NCBI RefSeq assembly: GCF_028023555.1
Contig: NZ_JAQIOY010000006.1
Location: forward strand, 128,182 to 192,181
Direction: 5' to 3'
Length of the DNA: 64,000 nt
Source: Thalassococcus_A lentus
Lineage (GTDB): Bacteria; Pseudomonadota; Alphaproteobacteria; Rhodobacterales; Rhodobacteraceae
Shown here in pieces: positions 1 to 8,135 of this stretch. The notes beneath the pieces are model-generated. The model worked only from the letters and a program-made list of their open reading frames with translations. It ran no database searches and was not told where the DNA came from. Every line of letters begins with the position of its first letter. The stretch's first letter is position 1. The position numbers and the translations under genes were made by a program.

Positions 1-2
1 TA

Positions 3-692
3 GACCTGCAGCGCTTTGCCGGAGAATTCGTCGCGGGCGCAGGTATGGAAGGGCGTTTTTCTGCCCTGCTTGGCGATGCACCGATTACGGGCCGGGTCTT
101 GCCACAAAACGGGCGCAGCGCGTTCCGGGTGCGCGGCGAGGACGCGGGCGACATCCTGAAGGCGGCGGGCCTGATCAAAACGGTCCAGAACGGGACATTC
201 AAACTGGATCTGGCGCCTGTACGCGGCACCACTGGCAGCTATGACGGCGATCTGACGATCGAAGGCGCGCGCCTGCGCAACGCACCGGCGATCGGTGCGC
301 TTTTGGATGCAATCAGCATTGTCGGCCTGATCGATCAGTTGAATGGGCCTGGCATCTTTTTTGCCGAGGTTGACGCGCGGTTTCGTCTGACCCCAAACCG
401 GGTGGTTCTGACCCGATCCAGCGCGGTTGGGCCTTCAATGGGGATTTCAATGGATGGCTACTACGATATGGCTTCGGGCCAGATGGACATGCAGGGTGTC
501 CTGTCCCCGATCTATATCCTCAACGGCATTGGCCGCCTGATTTCGCGCAAAGGCGAAGGGCTGATCGGGTTCAATTTCAACCTGCGCGGCCCGATTGCGC
601 AGCCGCAGGTCACGGTCAATCCGCTTTCTGTCTTCACCCCGGGCATGTTCCGTGACATTTTCCGCAGACCTCCGCCGCAGGTCTCACAATAA
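3..692 (+). CDS. AsmA/DUF3971-like protein, C-terminal part (5' end outside window)
   Basis: The frame is open from the first base, so this is the C-terminal end (about 229 residues) of a longer protein; the ATG at 45 is probably internal. The sequence has the beta-rich, glycine-punctuated character of the C-terminal region of AsmA-like/DUF3971 (YhdP-type) envelope proteins, including a GVLSPIYILNGIGRLI stretch and a closing segment rich in Pro and Val. Family members are large, inner-membrane-anchored periplasmic proteins linked to phospholipid transport to the outer membrane. queA follows after 14 bases on the same strand. The family call is from recalled sequence character and is moderate; the protein being partial is certain. 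Confidence 0.65.
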   Translation, partial: DLQRFAGEFVAGAGMEGRFSALLGDAPITGRVLPQNGRSAFRVRGEDAGDILKAAGLIKTVQNGTFKLDLAPVRGTTGSYDGDLTIEGARLRNAPAIGALLDAISIVGLIDQLNGPGIFFAEVDARFRLTPNRVVLTRSSAVGPSMGISMDGYYDMASGQMDMQGVLSPIYILNGIGRLISRKGEGLIGFNFNLRGPIAQPQVTVNPLSVFTPGMFRDIFRRPPPQVSQ

Positions 693-706
693 CCCCGGAC
701 AGACTT

Positions 707-1753
707 ATGAAATTGAGCGATTTCGACTTTGACCTTCCCGAAGGTCTCATTGCGACGCGCCCGGCATCGCCACGATCCTCGGCACGGCTGCTGGTTGCCG
801 AGGGCGACCGGATCACGGATGCGCGTGTGACCCAACTGACCGATTGGCTGCGCCCCGGTGATCGGTTGATCCTCAATGACACTAAGGTGATCCCGGCGCG
901 GTTATCGGGTCTGCGCAAACGGCTGGGCGACAGCGGGCTGACCGAAGCCCGGATCGAGGCAACCTTGCTTGAGCCGCAGTCAGACGGCAGCTGGGCCGCA
1001 CTGGTCAAACCTTTGAAAAAGGTAAGAGACGGTGAAGTCATCACGTTTTCGGCAGACCTGAGCGCGACTCTGGAAGGGCGCTCGGACGGGCAGGCGACAT
1101 TGAAGTTCAACCTTGAAGGCGATGATTTCGATGCGGCCTTGTCAGCCGCAGGGGCCATGCCTTTGCCGCCCTACATCGCCGCCAAACGCCCGGCAGATCA
1201 GCGCGACCATGAGGATTATCAAACCGTATGGGCGCGCAACAAAGGGGCGGTAGCGGCGCCGACGGCGTCGCTGCACTTTGATGCGCCGTTGCTCAAGGCG
1301 CTCTCCGAGCATGGCGTGCAGTTCACGCATGTCACTCTGCACGTGGGCGCAGGCACCTTTTTGCCGGTCAAAGTGGATGATGTGACCACCCACAAGATGC
1401 ACGGGGAATGGGGGCAGGTCAGCGAACAGGCGGCCGCTCAAATCGCTGAGACACGATCCAGCGGTGGTCGGATTATTCCGGTCGGGACAACCGCGCTGCG
1501 GCTTATTGAAACCGCGTCGCGTGACGGGGCCATTGCGCCCTATGAAGGCGTGACGGATATTTTCATCTACCCGGGATTCAAATTCAATGTGACCGACGCG
1601 TTGATGACGAATTTCCATCTGCCCAAAAGCACGTTGATGATGTTGGTCTCGGCTTTGATGGGCCCGGAACGCATCAAGTCCATCTATGCCCATGCGATTA
1701 AAGAACAATACCGGTTCTTTTCCTACGGTGACGCGTCTTTGCTGATGCCCTAG
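707..1753 (+). CDS. queA: S-adenosylmethionine:tRNA ribosyltransferase-isomerase QueA
   Basis: This 348-residue protein transfers the ribosyl part of SAM to preQ1 at tRNA position 34, forming epoxyqueuosine in the queuosine pathway. Recognisable family stretches are the N-terminal FDFDLPEGLIATRP, the RLILNDTKVIPARL segment, LHFDAPLL, HVTLHVGAGTF near the middle and TNFHLPKSTLMMLVSA near the C-terminus. Its length matches the family (about 345-360). It starts at ATG 707, 14 bases after the preceding gene. No tgt gene follows in the window, so the usual queA-tgt pairing is not seen here. Confidence 0.96.
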   Translation: MKLSDFDFDLPEGLIATRPASPRSSARLLVAEGDRITDARVTQLTDWLRPGDRLILNDTKVIPARLSGLRKRLGDSGLTEARIEATLLEPQSDGSWAALVKPLKKVRDGEVITFSADLSATLEGRSDGQATLKFNLEGDDFDAALSAAGAMPLPPYIAAKRPADQRDHEDYQTVWARNKGAVAAPTASLHFDAPLLKALSEHGVQFTHVTLHVGAGTFLPVKVDDVTTHKMHGEWGQVSEQAAAQIAETRSSGGRIIPVGTTALRLIETASRDGAIAPYEGVTDIFIYPGFKFNVTDALMTNFHLPKSTLMMLVSALMGPERIKSIYAHAIKEQYRFFSYGDASLLMP

Positions 1754-1912
1754 CAGCCGGTCTGCTCAATGCGCATTTCTTGTGCATAGGCGTGATCCAA
1801 GCGCTGTAATCCATGCCCCATATGCGACACGCCGCTGATTTGGGGGTCGCATCCAACCAAGTGCTTGCAGCGCGATTCCGATAGTGCGAGGGGCAGGGCA
1901 ACGGAGGCCGCC

Positions 1913-3166
1913 ATGTTTGATGTTTTGAAAAATTCCTGGGCATTGATGCTGGGCATGTTGTTGCTGATGGTTGGCAATGGCCTGCAAGGTACGTTGCTGG
2001 GTGTCCGGGGGCCCGCCGAAGGGTTTTCCTCGCTCGAAATGTCTGTGGTGATGTCGGCCTATTTCGCTGGCTTTTTGTTTGCGTCACGCATGACGCCCGA
2101 CATGATCCGCCGTGTGGGTCACGTCCGCGTTTTTGCGGCCTTGGGATCGTTGGTTTCGGCCGTTTTGCTGTTGTTTCCGGCGCTCAAGGACCCCATTGCA
2201 TGGAGCCTGGGGCGGGCTGTGATCGGCTTTTGCTTTTGCGGTGTGTACGTCACTGCTGAAAGCTGGCTGAACAATTCGGCGACCAATGAAACTCGGGGCA
2301 AGGCCCTGTCGCTCTACATGATCATGCAAATGTCCGGGATCATCATTGCGCAAGGCCTGCTGGTGGTGCCGGATTCAAGCGGCTTTTTGTTGTTTGTGAT
2401 CCCCTCGATCCTCGTTTCGATCGCCTTTGCCCCGATTTTGCTTTCGGTCTCGCCAACCCCGGCCTTTGACACCACCAAACCTATGAACCTGCGTGAACTC
2501 TATCGGGTGTCGCCATTGGGCTGCGTCGGGCTGTTTCTACTGGGCGGAGTCTTTTCGGCCCAGTTCGGTATGGCGGCGGTTTATGCGACCGAAGTTGGTC
2601 TGAGCCTTGGCCAGATTTCGATCTTTGTTGCGGCCTTTTACGTAGGGGCTTTGGTGATGCAATACCCGCTGGGCTGGATGTCTGACCGCATGGATCGTCG
2701 TTGGTTGATTATGATGGCAGCTGTTTTAGGAGGCGCCGCGGCGGTGGTATCGTTGCTTTTTGGTGCCTATTTCCCCGTGTTGACGGCCGCCGCGTTTCTC
2801 ATCGGTGGGACGTCAAATCCGCTTTATTCGCTGCTCATCGCCTATACCAACGACTTTTTGGAAGTCGATGATATGGCCAGCGCATCCGCAGGCTTGTTGT
2901 TCATCAACGGTATGGGCGCGATCTCGGGTCCGCTTCTGATCGGTTGGTTGATGCAAACCTTTGGTCCACCAGGATTTTTCGGCCTGATCGCGGCCTCGCT
3001 TCTGACGATGGCACTCTATGCGGCCTACCGGATGACACAGCGCTCTGCGCCTTCGATCGAGGACACAGGCGCCTACGCACCGATCCTGCCATCGTCCACT
3101 CCGGTGGTCATGGAAGTGGCGCAGGAATACGCCATCGAAACGGCAGAAGAGGAAGAAGCCGCATAA
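1913..3166 (+). CDS. MFS transporter (YcaD-like)
   Basis: This 417-residue protein has about twelve hydrophobic segments spread along its length, with the MFS-type loop YPLGWMSDRMDRR between the mid-protein helices. It resembles the YcaD-like group of the major facilitator superfamily; the substrate cannot be read from sequence. I chose ATG 1913 because GGAGG lies just upstream and the first transmembrane helix begins immediately (SWALMLGMLLL); an in-frame start at 1865 would add a non-hydrophobic tail. The C-terminus ends in an acidic run (ETAEEEEAA). Confidence 0.85.
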   Translation: MFDVLKNSWALMLGMLLLMVGNGLQGTLLGVRGPAEGFSSLEMSVVMSAYFAGFLFASRMTPDMIRRVGHVRVFAALGSLVSAVLLLFPALKDPIAWSLGRAVIGFCFCGVYVTAESWLNNSATNETRGKALSLYMIMQMSGIIIAQGLLVVPDSSGFLLFVIPSILVSIAFAPILLSVSPTPAFDTTKPMNLRELYRVSPLGCVGLFLLGGVFSAQFGMAAVYATEVGLSLGQISIFVAAFYVGALVMQYPLGWMSDRMDRRWLIMMAAVLGGAAAVVSLLFGAYFPVLTAAAFLIGGTSNPLYSLLIAYTNDFLEVDDMASASAGLLFINGMGAISGPLLIGWLMQTFGPPGFFGLIAASLLTMALYAAYRMTQRSAPSIEDTGAYAPILPSSTPVVMEVAQEYAIETAEEEEAA

Positions 3167-3179
3167 TTCCCCTTACGGT

Positions 3180-3267
3180 TTGTCAGGAAATGACAAAATT
3201 CGTGATTGTGGAAAACTGCATTCGCGTGTCAGAACTTATCCACAGGCAATGACCGCGAGGTCTGACA
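3180..3267. promoter_or_regulatory. Cluster of TGTCA inverted half-sites upstream of the DUF924 gene
   Basis: The gap before the DUF924 gene holds a perfect palindrome, TTGTCA-N5-TGACAA at 3180-3196, then TGTCAGA at 3227-3233 facing TCTGACA at 3261-3267. A consensus DnaA-box 9-mer, TTATCCACA, lies at 3236-3244 between them. Repeated half-sites of one sequence in 88 bases suggest an operator for an unidentified dimeric regulator. The DnaA box alone could be chance. Confidence 0.4.
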
Positions 3268-3284
3268 AACGCAAGGAGAGGGGC

Positions 3285-3866
3285 ATGTCAACGCCCGAAG
3301 ATATCCTGGCCTTTTGGCTGGACGAGGTTGGCCCAGAGGGCTGGTACAAGCAGGACGATGCGCTGGACGCAAAAATCCGCGAACGGTTTTTACCTACGCT
3401 GGAAGGCGCGCTGGATGGCCGCTTTGCGCTATGGCTGACCTATCCCAGCGGCACGCTGGCCTACCTGATCCTGCTTGATCAGTTTTCGCGAAACATCTTC
3501 CGCGATCAGGCCCGCGCCTTTGCTGCGGATCGGATTGCCTTGGCTGCGGCCAAACAGGCGCTGCATCGCGGCTGGGATCTGAAGATTGACGGTGAGGCGC
3601 GGCAGTTCTTCTACATGCCGCTCATGCATTCAGAGAACCTGTGTGATCAGGATCGTTGCGTGCGTCTGATGAAAGAGCGCCTCTCGGACAGCCCGTCGAA
3701 CCTGTTGCATGCGCGTGCGCACCGCGAAGTGATCCGCCGCTTTGGCCGTTTCCCCACCCGCAACGAAGCGCTGTCGCGTATTCACCGAGACGATGAACGT
3801 CAGTTTTTCGAGATGGGTGGTTACGGCGAAGTGCTGCGCGGATTGGAACAGACCGAAGCGGCCTGA
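3285..3866 (+). CDS. DUF924 family protein
   Basis: This 193-residue protein belongs to DUF924, a TPR-like helical family of unknown function. Typical signatures are the N-terminal EDILAFWLDEVGPEGWY, the LILLDQFSRNIFRDQARAFAAD block, FFYMPLMHSENLCDQ and the ending RFGRFPTRNEALSR. ATG 3285 is preceded by AAGGAGAGG and fits the family N-terminus; the frame is open further upstream to 3180, but that part covers the likely promoter. It is flanked by an MFS transporter and lpdA, which gives no functional hint. Confidence 0.88.
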   Translation: MSTPEDILAFWLDEVGPEGWYKQDDALDAKIRERFLPTLEGALDGRFALWLTYPSGTLAYLILLDQFSRNIFRDQARAFAADRIALAAAKQALHRGWDLKIDGEARQFFYMPLMHSENLCDQDRCVRLMKERLSDSPSNLLHARAHREVIRRFGRFPTRNEALSRIHRDDERQFFEMGGYGEVLRGLEQTEAA

Positions 3867-3941
3867 CACTGCGGCAAAGCCGCGTTGCCCCCCGCTTGGG
3901 GATAGGCTAGCGTTCTCCTGTTGAGGAAATGGGGGGACGTT

Positions 3942-5336
3942 ATGGGCGCGAAAAGCTTTGATATGATCGTGATCGGCGCAGGGCCGGGTGGCTATGTTGC
4001 AGCCATTCGAGGCGCGCAACTGGGTCTCAAGGTTGCCATTGTCGAACGTGAGCACATGGGCGGTATCTGTCTGAACTGGGGCTGCATTCCGACCAAGGCC
4101 ATGCTGCGTTCGTCTGAGATCTTCCATTTCATGCACCGTGCATCGGAGTATGGCCTCAAGGCCGAAGGCATCGGATTTGACCTGGACGCTGTCGTGAAAA
4201 GATCCCGCGGCGTAGCAAAACAATTGAATTCCGGGGTCACTCATCTGCTGAAAAAGAACAAGGTCACCGCCTTTATGGGGGAGGCCACAGTGACGGCAAA
4301 GGGCAAGGTTTCCGTCAAGACCGACAAGGGCACAGAAGCGCTGGAGTCCGCCAACATTGTGTTGGCAACTGGCGCGCGGGCCCGCGAGCTGCCGGGGCTC
4401 GAGGCAGACGGCGATCTGGTTTGGACCTACAAACATGCACTTGTGCCAAAGCGTATGCCTAACAAGCTTCTGGTGATCGGCTCAGGGGCTATCGGTATTG
4501 AGTTTGCCAGCTTTTACAACACGTTGGGCGCTGAGGTCACGGTTGTTGAAGTTATGGATCGTATTCTTCCGGTTGAAGACGCCGAGATCAGCAGCTTTGC
4601 AAAGAAGGCTTTCGAAAAGCAGGGTATGACCATTCGCGAAAAGGCGATGGTGAAACAGCTGGACCGCGGCAAAGGAAAAGTCACCGCACATATCGAACAG
4701 GGCGGGAAGGTCGAAACGTCGGAATACGACACGGTCATTTCTGCCGTGGGGATTGTGGGCAATACCGAAGGGCTCGGCCTTGAAGCATTGGGCGTCAAAG
4801 TGGACCGGACCCATGTGGTCACCGATCCCTTCTGCCGGACTGGCGTCGAGGGGGTCTACGCGATTGGTGATCTAGCCGGTGCGCCTTGGCTTGCACACAA
4901 GGCAAGCCACGAAGGTGTCATGGTGGCAGAATTGATTGCTGGGGGGCATCCGCATGCCGTCGATCCTGACAGCATCGCCGGGTGCACCTATTGTCATCCG
5001 CAAGTCGCCAGCGTGGGCCTGACTGAGGCGCAGGCCAAGGAACAGGGCTATGAAATCAAGGTTGGACGGTTCCCATTTATCGGCAACGGCAAAGCCATTG
5101 CCTTGGGCGAGCCTGAGGGCCTAGTAAAAACCGTTTTCGATGCCAAAACAGGTGCGCTTTTGGGCGCGCACATGATTGGGGCCGAAGTTACCGAGCTGAT
5201 CCAAGGCTATGTGGTGGGCAGGCAGTTGGAAACCACCGAAGAGGACCTGATGCAGACTGTCTTCCCGCATCCAACGCTGTCAGAAATGATGCATGAATCC
5301 GTCTTGGATGCCTGGGGACGTGCGATCCATTTCTGA
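3942..5336 (+). CDS. lpdA: Dihydrolipoyl dehydrogenase (E3)
   Basis: This 464-residue FAD protein reoxidises the dihydrolipoyl group of 2-oxoacid dehydrogenase or glycine cleavage complexes, passing electrons to NAD+. Visible features are the FAD-binding GAGPGG at residues 12-17, the redox pair Cys43/Cys48 in GGICLNWGCIPTKA, a second dinucleotide fold (VIGSGAIGIEFASF), the FAD motif GVYAIGDLAGAPWLAHKASHEG and the C-terminal HPHPTLSEMMHE with the catalytic His-Glu pair. ATG 3942 follows a GGGGGGA stretch; an upstream in-frame TTG at 3921 is less likely. No E1 or E2 genes are adjacent, so the partner complex is not known. Confidence 0.95.
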   Translation: MGAKSFDMIVIGAGPGGYVAAIRGAQLGLKVAIVEREHMGGICLNWGCIPTKAMLRSSEIFHFMHRASEYGLKAEGIGFDLDAVVKRSRGVAKQLNSGVTHLLKKNKVTAFMGEATVTAKGKVSVKTDKGTEALESANIVLATGARARELPGLEADGDLVWTYKHALVPKRMPNKLLVIGSGAIGIEFASFYNTLGAEVTVVEVMDRILPVEDAEISSFAKKAFEKQGMTIREKAMVKQLDRGKGKVTAHIEQGGKVETSEYDTVISAVGIVGNTEGLGLEALGVKVDRTHVVTDPFCRTGVEGVYAIGDLAGAPWLAHKASHEGVMVAELIAGGHPHAVDPDSIAGCTYCHPQVASVGLTEAQAKEQGYEIKVGRFPFIGNGKAIALGEPEGLVKTVFDAKTGALLGAHMIGAEVTELIQGYVVGRQLETTEEDLMQTVFPHPTLSEMMHESVLDAWGRAIHF

Positions 5337-5350
5337 ACGCATCCTCAGGA

Positions 5351-5962
5351 TCAGATGGTTGGATTGTCGCCGGCCAATCGGGACAGCAATGCACGCGCCT
5401 TTGGTTTAAGCCATTCCCACAACGCGGGCGCGCCGCTTGCGATTTTTGGTGCAACACGGGTTTCGAAGGTCTCAATCGTCACGCCATAGTCTGTCCAGCT
5501 TCCGCCGCCAGCGGCCAGGTTCAGGTTGGGTGGCGCGAATCTGTCCAGCGACTTGGCGAAACGGGCCTCTGGCGTTTCATTGGCCTCGAATTCATCCCAA
5601 AGCTGCCTGAAAGCCTTGGCCTGATCTTCAGGCAAGAGACCGAATATGCGCGTTGCTGCGGCTTGTTCGGCCTGTTCAATGGCGGCGACATCATGGTCTC
5701 CGAAAACAGGCGCATCCCCTGCATCGATTTCGACCAGATCATGCAGCAGTAGCATCTTGATAACTGTCCCGATCTCAACCGGTTCTGGCGCGTGTTCGGC
5801 CAGTGTTAGCGCATACAGCGCAATGTGCCAGCTGTGCTCGGCTGAGTTTTCGAACCGATCGCCCGTGCTGATGCGCGTTGCGCGTGAAACGGATTTGAGT
5901 TTGCAGGCCTCATAGAGAAAAGCCATTTGCGCATCGAGGCGGGGGGTGATCGGACTGGTCAT
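5351..5962 (-). CDS. HD-domain hydrolase (YfbR/HDDC2-like)
   Basis: This 203-residue protein contains an HD metal-dependent phosphohydrolase domain: HSWHIAL supplies the first histidine and LLHDLVEIDAGD carries the HD pair and following acidic residues. The arrangement resembles the YfbR/HDDC2 5'-deoxynucleotidase group, where the usual activity is dephosphorylation of deoxynucleoside monophosphates; that activity is inferred. The ATG at 5962 gives the family-like start MTSPITPRLDAQMAFLYEACKLK; a longer open frame to 6340 overlaps the divergent DUF1801 gene and is not supported. It converges with lpdA, 14 bases apart. Confidence 0.82.
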   Translation of the reverse strand: MTSPITPRLDAQMAFLYEACKLKSVSRATRISTGDRFENSAEHSWHIALYALTLAEHAPEPVEIGTVIKMLLLHDLVEIDAGDAPVFGDHDVAAIEQAEQAAATRIFGLLPEDQAKAFRQLWDEFEANETPEARFAKSLDRFAPPNLNLAAGGGSWTDYGVTIETFETRVAPKIASGAPALWEWLKPKARALLSRLAGDNPTI

Positions 5963-6034
5963 GCGGCGCTGATGGCACGGGCGCGGCTGCGCAATCAAGC
6001 GAGATATGCTACATTGGCCATAGTGGAGGCGCGT

Positions 6035-6460
6035 ATGAGTGGTAACAAGACCGTACCAACAGACCAATCCGTCGATGATTTTCTGAATGCCGTAGAGCCG
6101 GCCGGACGCGCGGCCGATGCACTTGTGCTGGATACACTGTTTCGCTCGGTTACCGGCTGGGAGCCGAAAATGTGGGGCGGCTCGATCGTGGGGTACGGGC
6201 AATATGCCTATCGCTACGACAGTGGCCGCGAGGGCGAGTTTCTTGCCACTGGGTTTGCGCCGCGCAAGGCCAAAATGGTCGTCTATATCATGCCGGGCTA
6301 TGCAGATTTCAGCGAGATTCTGTCCCGGCTCGGACCTCATAAGCTGGGAAAGTCCTGCCTATATCTTGGGGCACTGTCGAAGGTGGATCTGGATGTTCTG
6401 GCCGAACTGATCCGCGCGGGTCTGAAGGATCTGGGTGCGCGCTATTCGTTGCAGCCCTGA
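6035..6460 (+). CDS. DUF1801 domain-containing protein
   Basis: This 141-residue protein matches DUF1801 (YdhG-like fold): FLNAVEPAGRAADALVL, MWGGSIVGYGQYAYRYDSG, FAPRKAKMVVYIMPG and the final GKSCLYLGALSKVDLDVLAELI are characteristic. Its biochemical role is unknown. ATG 6035 is preceded by TGGAGG at a good distance. It is transcribed divergently from the HD-domain gene across 72 bases, and a TATGCT hexamer at 6005-6010 could be a -10 element. Confidence 0.85.
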   Translation: MSGNKTVPTDQSVDDFLNAVEPAGRAADALVLDTLFRSVTGWEPKMWGGSIVGYGQYAYRYDSGREGEFLATGFAPRKAKMVVYIMPGYADFSEILSRLGPHKLGKSCLYLGALSKVDLDVLAELIRAGLKDLGARYSLQP

Positions 6461-6530
6461 GGCTGAAACGAACCTGCTTGGGCATTTCAAGGCTTTGAAA
6501 AAAATCGGTATTTCTATTGTCTGTCTGCGC

Positions 6531-6815
6531 TTAGAGGTTCTCGTTGTCTGATGAAGGCGCAACCGCATCCGGAATATCGCGGCCTTCTTTCTTGGCCTGC
6601 AAAGCGGCTTTGACATGGTCATTAAGAAAGACCCGGGCACGCCTTTCGGCAAGCCGGATCCGGATCGAGGTCAGATAGGCCTCTTCGGATGTTTGCGAGG
6701 AGGCGCCCAACACCTTGGCCACCTGCTCGTAGAGACGATCATCGCCGAGAGCGTCCATCGCCTTGATCGTATCAGCGGCCAGTTTGTCAGCCAGATCTTC
6801 GAGAACCTTGGACAT
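6531..6815 (-). CDS. Conserved small protein of unknown function
   Basis: This 94-residue protein is soluble, charged and mostly helical (KVLEDLADKLAADTIKAMD, then TSIRIRLAERRARVFLNDHVKAALQAKKEG). I recognise no domain. It lies 14 bases downstream of the alpha/beta hydrolase on the same strand, so the two are probably co-transcribed; a GGA-containing ribosome site precedes the ATG at 6815. Codon use and composition resemble the neighbours. Real coding is supported by operon position and by the absence of a better frame on either strand. Confidence 0.7.
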   Translation of the reverse strand: MSKVLEDLADKLAADTIKAMDALGDDRLYEQVAKVLGASSQTSEEAYLTSIRIRLAERRARVFLNDHVKAALQAKKEGRDIPDAVAPSSDNENL

Positions 6816-6829
6816 GATGGCGATCCTTT

Positions 6830-7483
6830 TTAGCGGGTGGTCTCCGTAAGGCGGCGTTTCACGTAGCCGGTTACATTGCCAATCATTTCGTCCATGTAGG
6901 GCTCTTCAAAGAAGTGTCCCGAGCCATCAATCTCGTCATGGGTGATTGTGATGCCCTTTTGATCGTGCAGCTTGTTCACCAGCGAACGGGTATCCGCCGG
7001 CGGCGCAACACGGTCATTTGTGCCGTTGATGATCAAACCCGAGCTGGGGCAGGGGGCCAGGAACGAAAAGTCATACATGTTCGCGGGTGGGCTGACTGAT
7101 ACGAAACCGGTGATTTCCGGGCGGCGCATCAGCAACTGCATCCCGATCCAAGCGCCAAAGCTGAAGCCGGCAACCCAGCAGTGCTTGGAGTTCTGGTTCA
7201 TGGACTGAAGGTAGTCGAGGGCCGATGCGGCATCGGAAAGCTCACCCACGCCCTGATCGTATTCGCCCTGACTGCGGCCAACGCCGCGGAAATTGAAGCG
7301 CAGGACGGTAAAGCCCATGTTGTAGAAGGCGTAATGCAGGTTGTAGACGACCTTGTTGTTCATCGTTCCGCCAAATTGCGGATGGGGATGAAGCACGATT
7401 GCGATCGGTGCATCACGGTCTTTTTGCGGATGATAGCGGCCTTCCAGGCGGCCTTCGGGTCCGGGAAATATTACCTCGGGCAT
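6830..7483 (-). CDS. Alpha/beta hydrolase
   Basis: This 217-residue alpha/beta hydrolase has the oxyanion-type motif HPHPQFGGTMNN, the strand-turn RFNFRGVGRSQGEY, the nucleophile elbow GFSFGA (Ser) and a late catalytic His in IDGSGHFF. This short, lid-less type is widespread in alphaproteobacteria; the substrate is unknown. The gene runs divergently from iscR, and the 160-base gap carries an Irr-type palindrome that could also control it. A short unknown gene follows. Confidence 0.85.
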   Translation of the reverse strand: MPEVIFPGPEGRLEGRYHPQKDRDAPIAIVLHPHPQFGGTMNNKVVYNLHYAFYNMGFTVLRFNFRGVGRSQGEYDQGVGELSDAASALDYLQSMNQNSKHCWVAGFSFGAWIGMQLLMRRPEITGFVSVSPPANMYDFSFLAPCPSSGLIINGTNDRVAPPADTRSLVNKLHDQKGITITHDEIDGSGHFFEEPYMDEMIGNVTGYVKRRLTETTR

Positions 7484-7520
7484 GGGGCGTTCAGGGCTCC
7501 TCTGGGGTGCGTGGCTATTC

Positions 7521-7557
7521 TTGACGAATTTGCTCTGACACCTTAGAATGGTTCTAA
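7521..7557 (+). promoter_or_regulatory. suf operon promoter overlapped by an Irr-type box
   Basis: TTGACG at 7521-7526 and TAGAAT at 7544-7549 are separated by 17 bases, a near-consensus sigma-70 promoter facing iscR. The -10 hexamer lies inside the perfect palindrome TTAGAA-N3-TTCTAA (7543-7557), which matches the iron control element known for Irr in alphaproteobacteria. Irr binding here would block RNA polymerase directly. The role is inferred from the motif and its position upstream of Fe-S assembly genes. Confidence 0.75.
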
Positions 7558-7594
7558 TCGCGGGGAGTCCCGCTGAATTCGGCTTTGATGCAGA

Positions 7595-7626
7595 TAGGCA
7601 ATTGGTCGGGCGAGGTCAATTGCCTA
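7595..7626 (+). promoter_or_regulatory. Perfect inverted repeat in the iscR leader
   Basis: TAGGCAATTG (7595-7604) and CAATTGCCTA (7617-7626) form perfect ten-base arms around a 12-base spacer. The repeat lies in the predicted transcript leader and ends just before the ribosome site of iscR. It could be a regulator operator (IscR itself is a candidate) or an RNA hairpin that affects translation. Confidence 0.6.
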
Positions 7627-7645
7627 GCTTTTGGGGGGTGTCGCG

Positions 7646-8113
7646 GTGAAACTGAGTACAAAGGGTCGTTACGCCATGGTTGCGTTGACCGATATCGCGC
7701 TGCAACCCCAAGACGGACTGGTCACTCTGGGCGATATTTCCAGACGTCAGGACGTCTCGCTGCCCTATCTTGAACAGCTATTCGTAAAGCTGCGGAGGGC
7801 CGGTCTGGTGGAATCGGTGCGCGGCCCGGGCGGGGGATACCGTTTGGCCAAAAGCGCCGCCGACATTCGCGTCGTCGATGTTCTGGCCGCGGTCGACGAA
7901 ACGGTTGATGCGATGCACAAGGGCGCTGGCGCATCCGGTGCCGCCTCGGGCAGCCGTGCACAGTCCTTGACCAACCGCTTGTGGCAAAGCCTGTCCGCGC
8001 AGGTCTATGTTTTCCTGCATCAGGCGCGGCTGTCGGATGTCGTGGCCAACACGCTCGCGCCATGCCCGGCAGTGCCTGAGTTATTTGCGGTGGTCGATGA
8101 TGCCGACGAGTAA
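7646..8113 (+). CDS. iscR: Rrf2-family Fe-S regulator IscR
   Basis: This 155-residue winged-helix regulator heads the isc-suf operon and presumably adjusts it to Fe-S status. MKLSTKGRYAMVALTDIA and the recognition region VSLPYLEQLF..LRRAGLVES..GPGGGYRLAK are typical of IscR. The GTG at 7646 follows TTGGGGGG and gives the canonical N-terminus. The three cysteines that hold the [2Fe-2S] cluster in E. coli IscR are absent: that region reads MHKGAGASGAASGSRAQSLTN, and the only cysteine is Cys140. Rhodobacter IscR is known to use an unusual, single-cysteine ligation, so this fits the lineage. Confidence 0.92.
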   Translation: MKLSTKGRYAMVALTDIALQPQDGLVTLGDISRRQDVSLPYLEQLFVKLRRAGLVESVRGPGGGYRLAKSAADIRVVDVLAAVDETVDAMHKGAGASGAASGSRAQSLTNRLWQSLSAQVYVFLHQARLSDVVANTLAPCPAVPELFAVVDDADE

Positions 8114-8135
8114 CCTTGGCGCTGTTCCCAACACC

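Noticed and set aside
3236..3244. Consensus DnaA box as a sign of a replication origin
   Set aside because: One 9-mer match is expected about once per 100 kb or so by chance, and no dnaA, dnaN, parA or AT-rich unwinding region is nearby.
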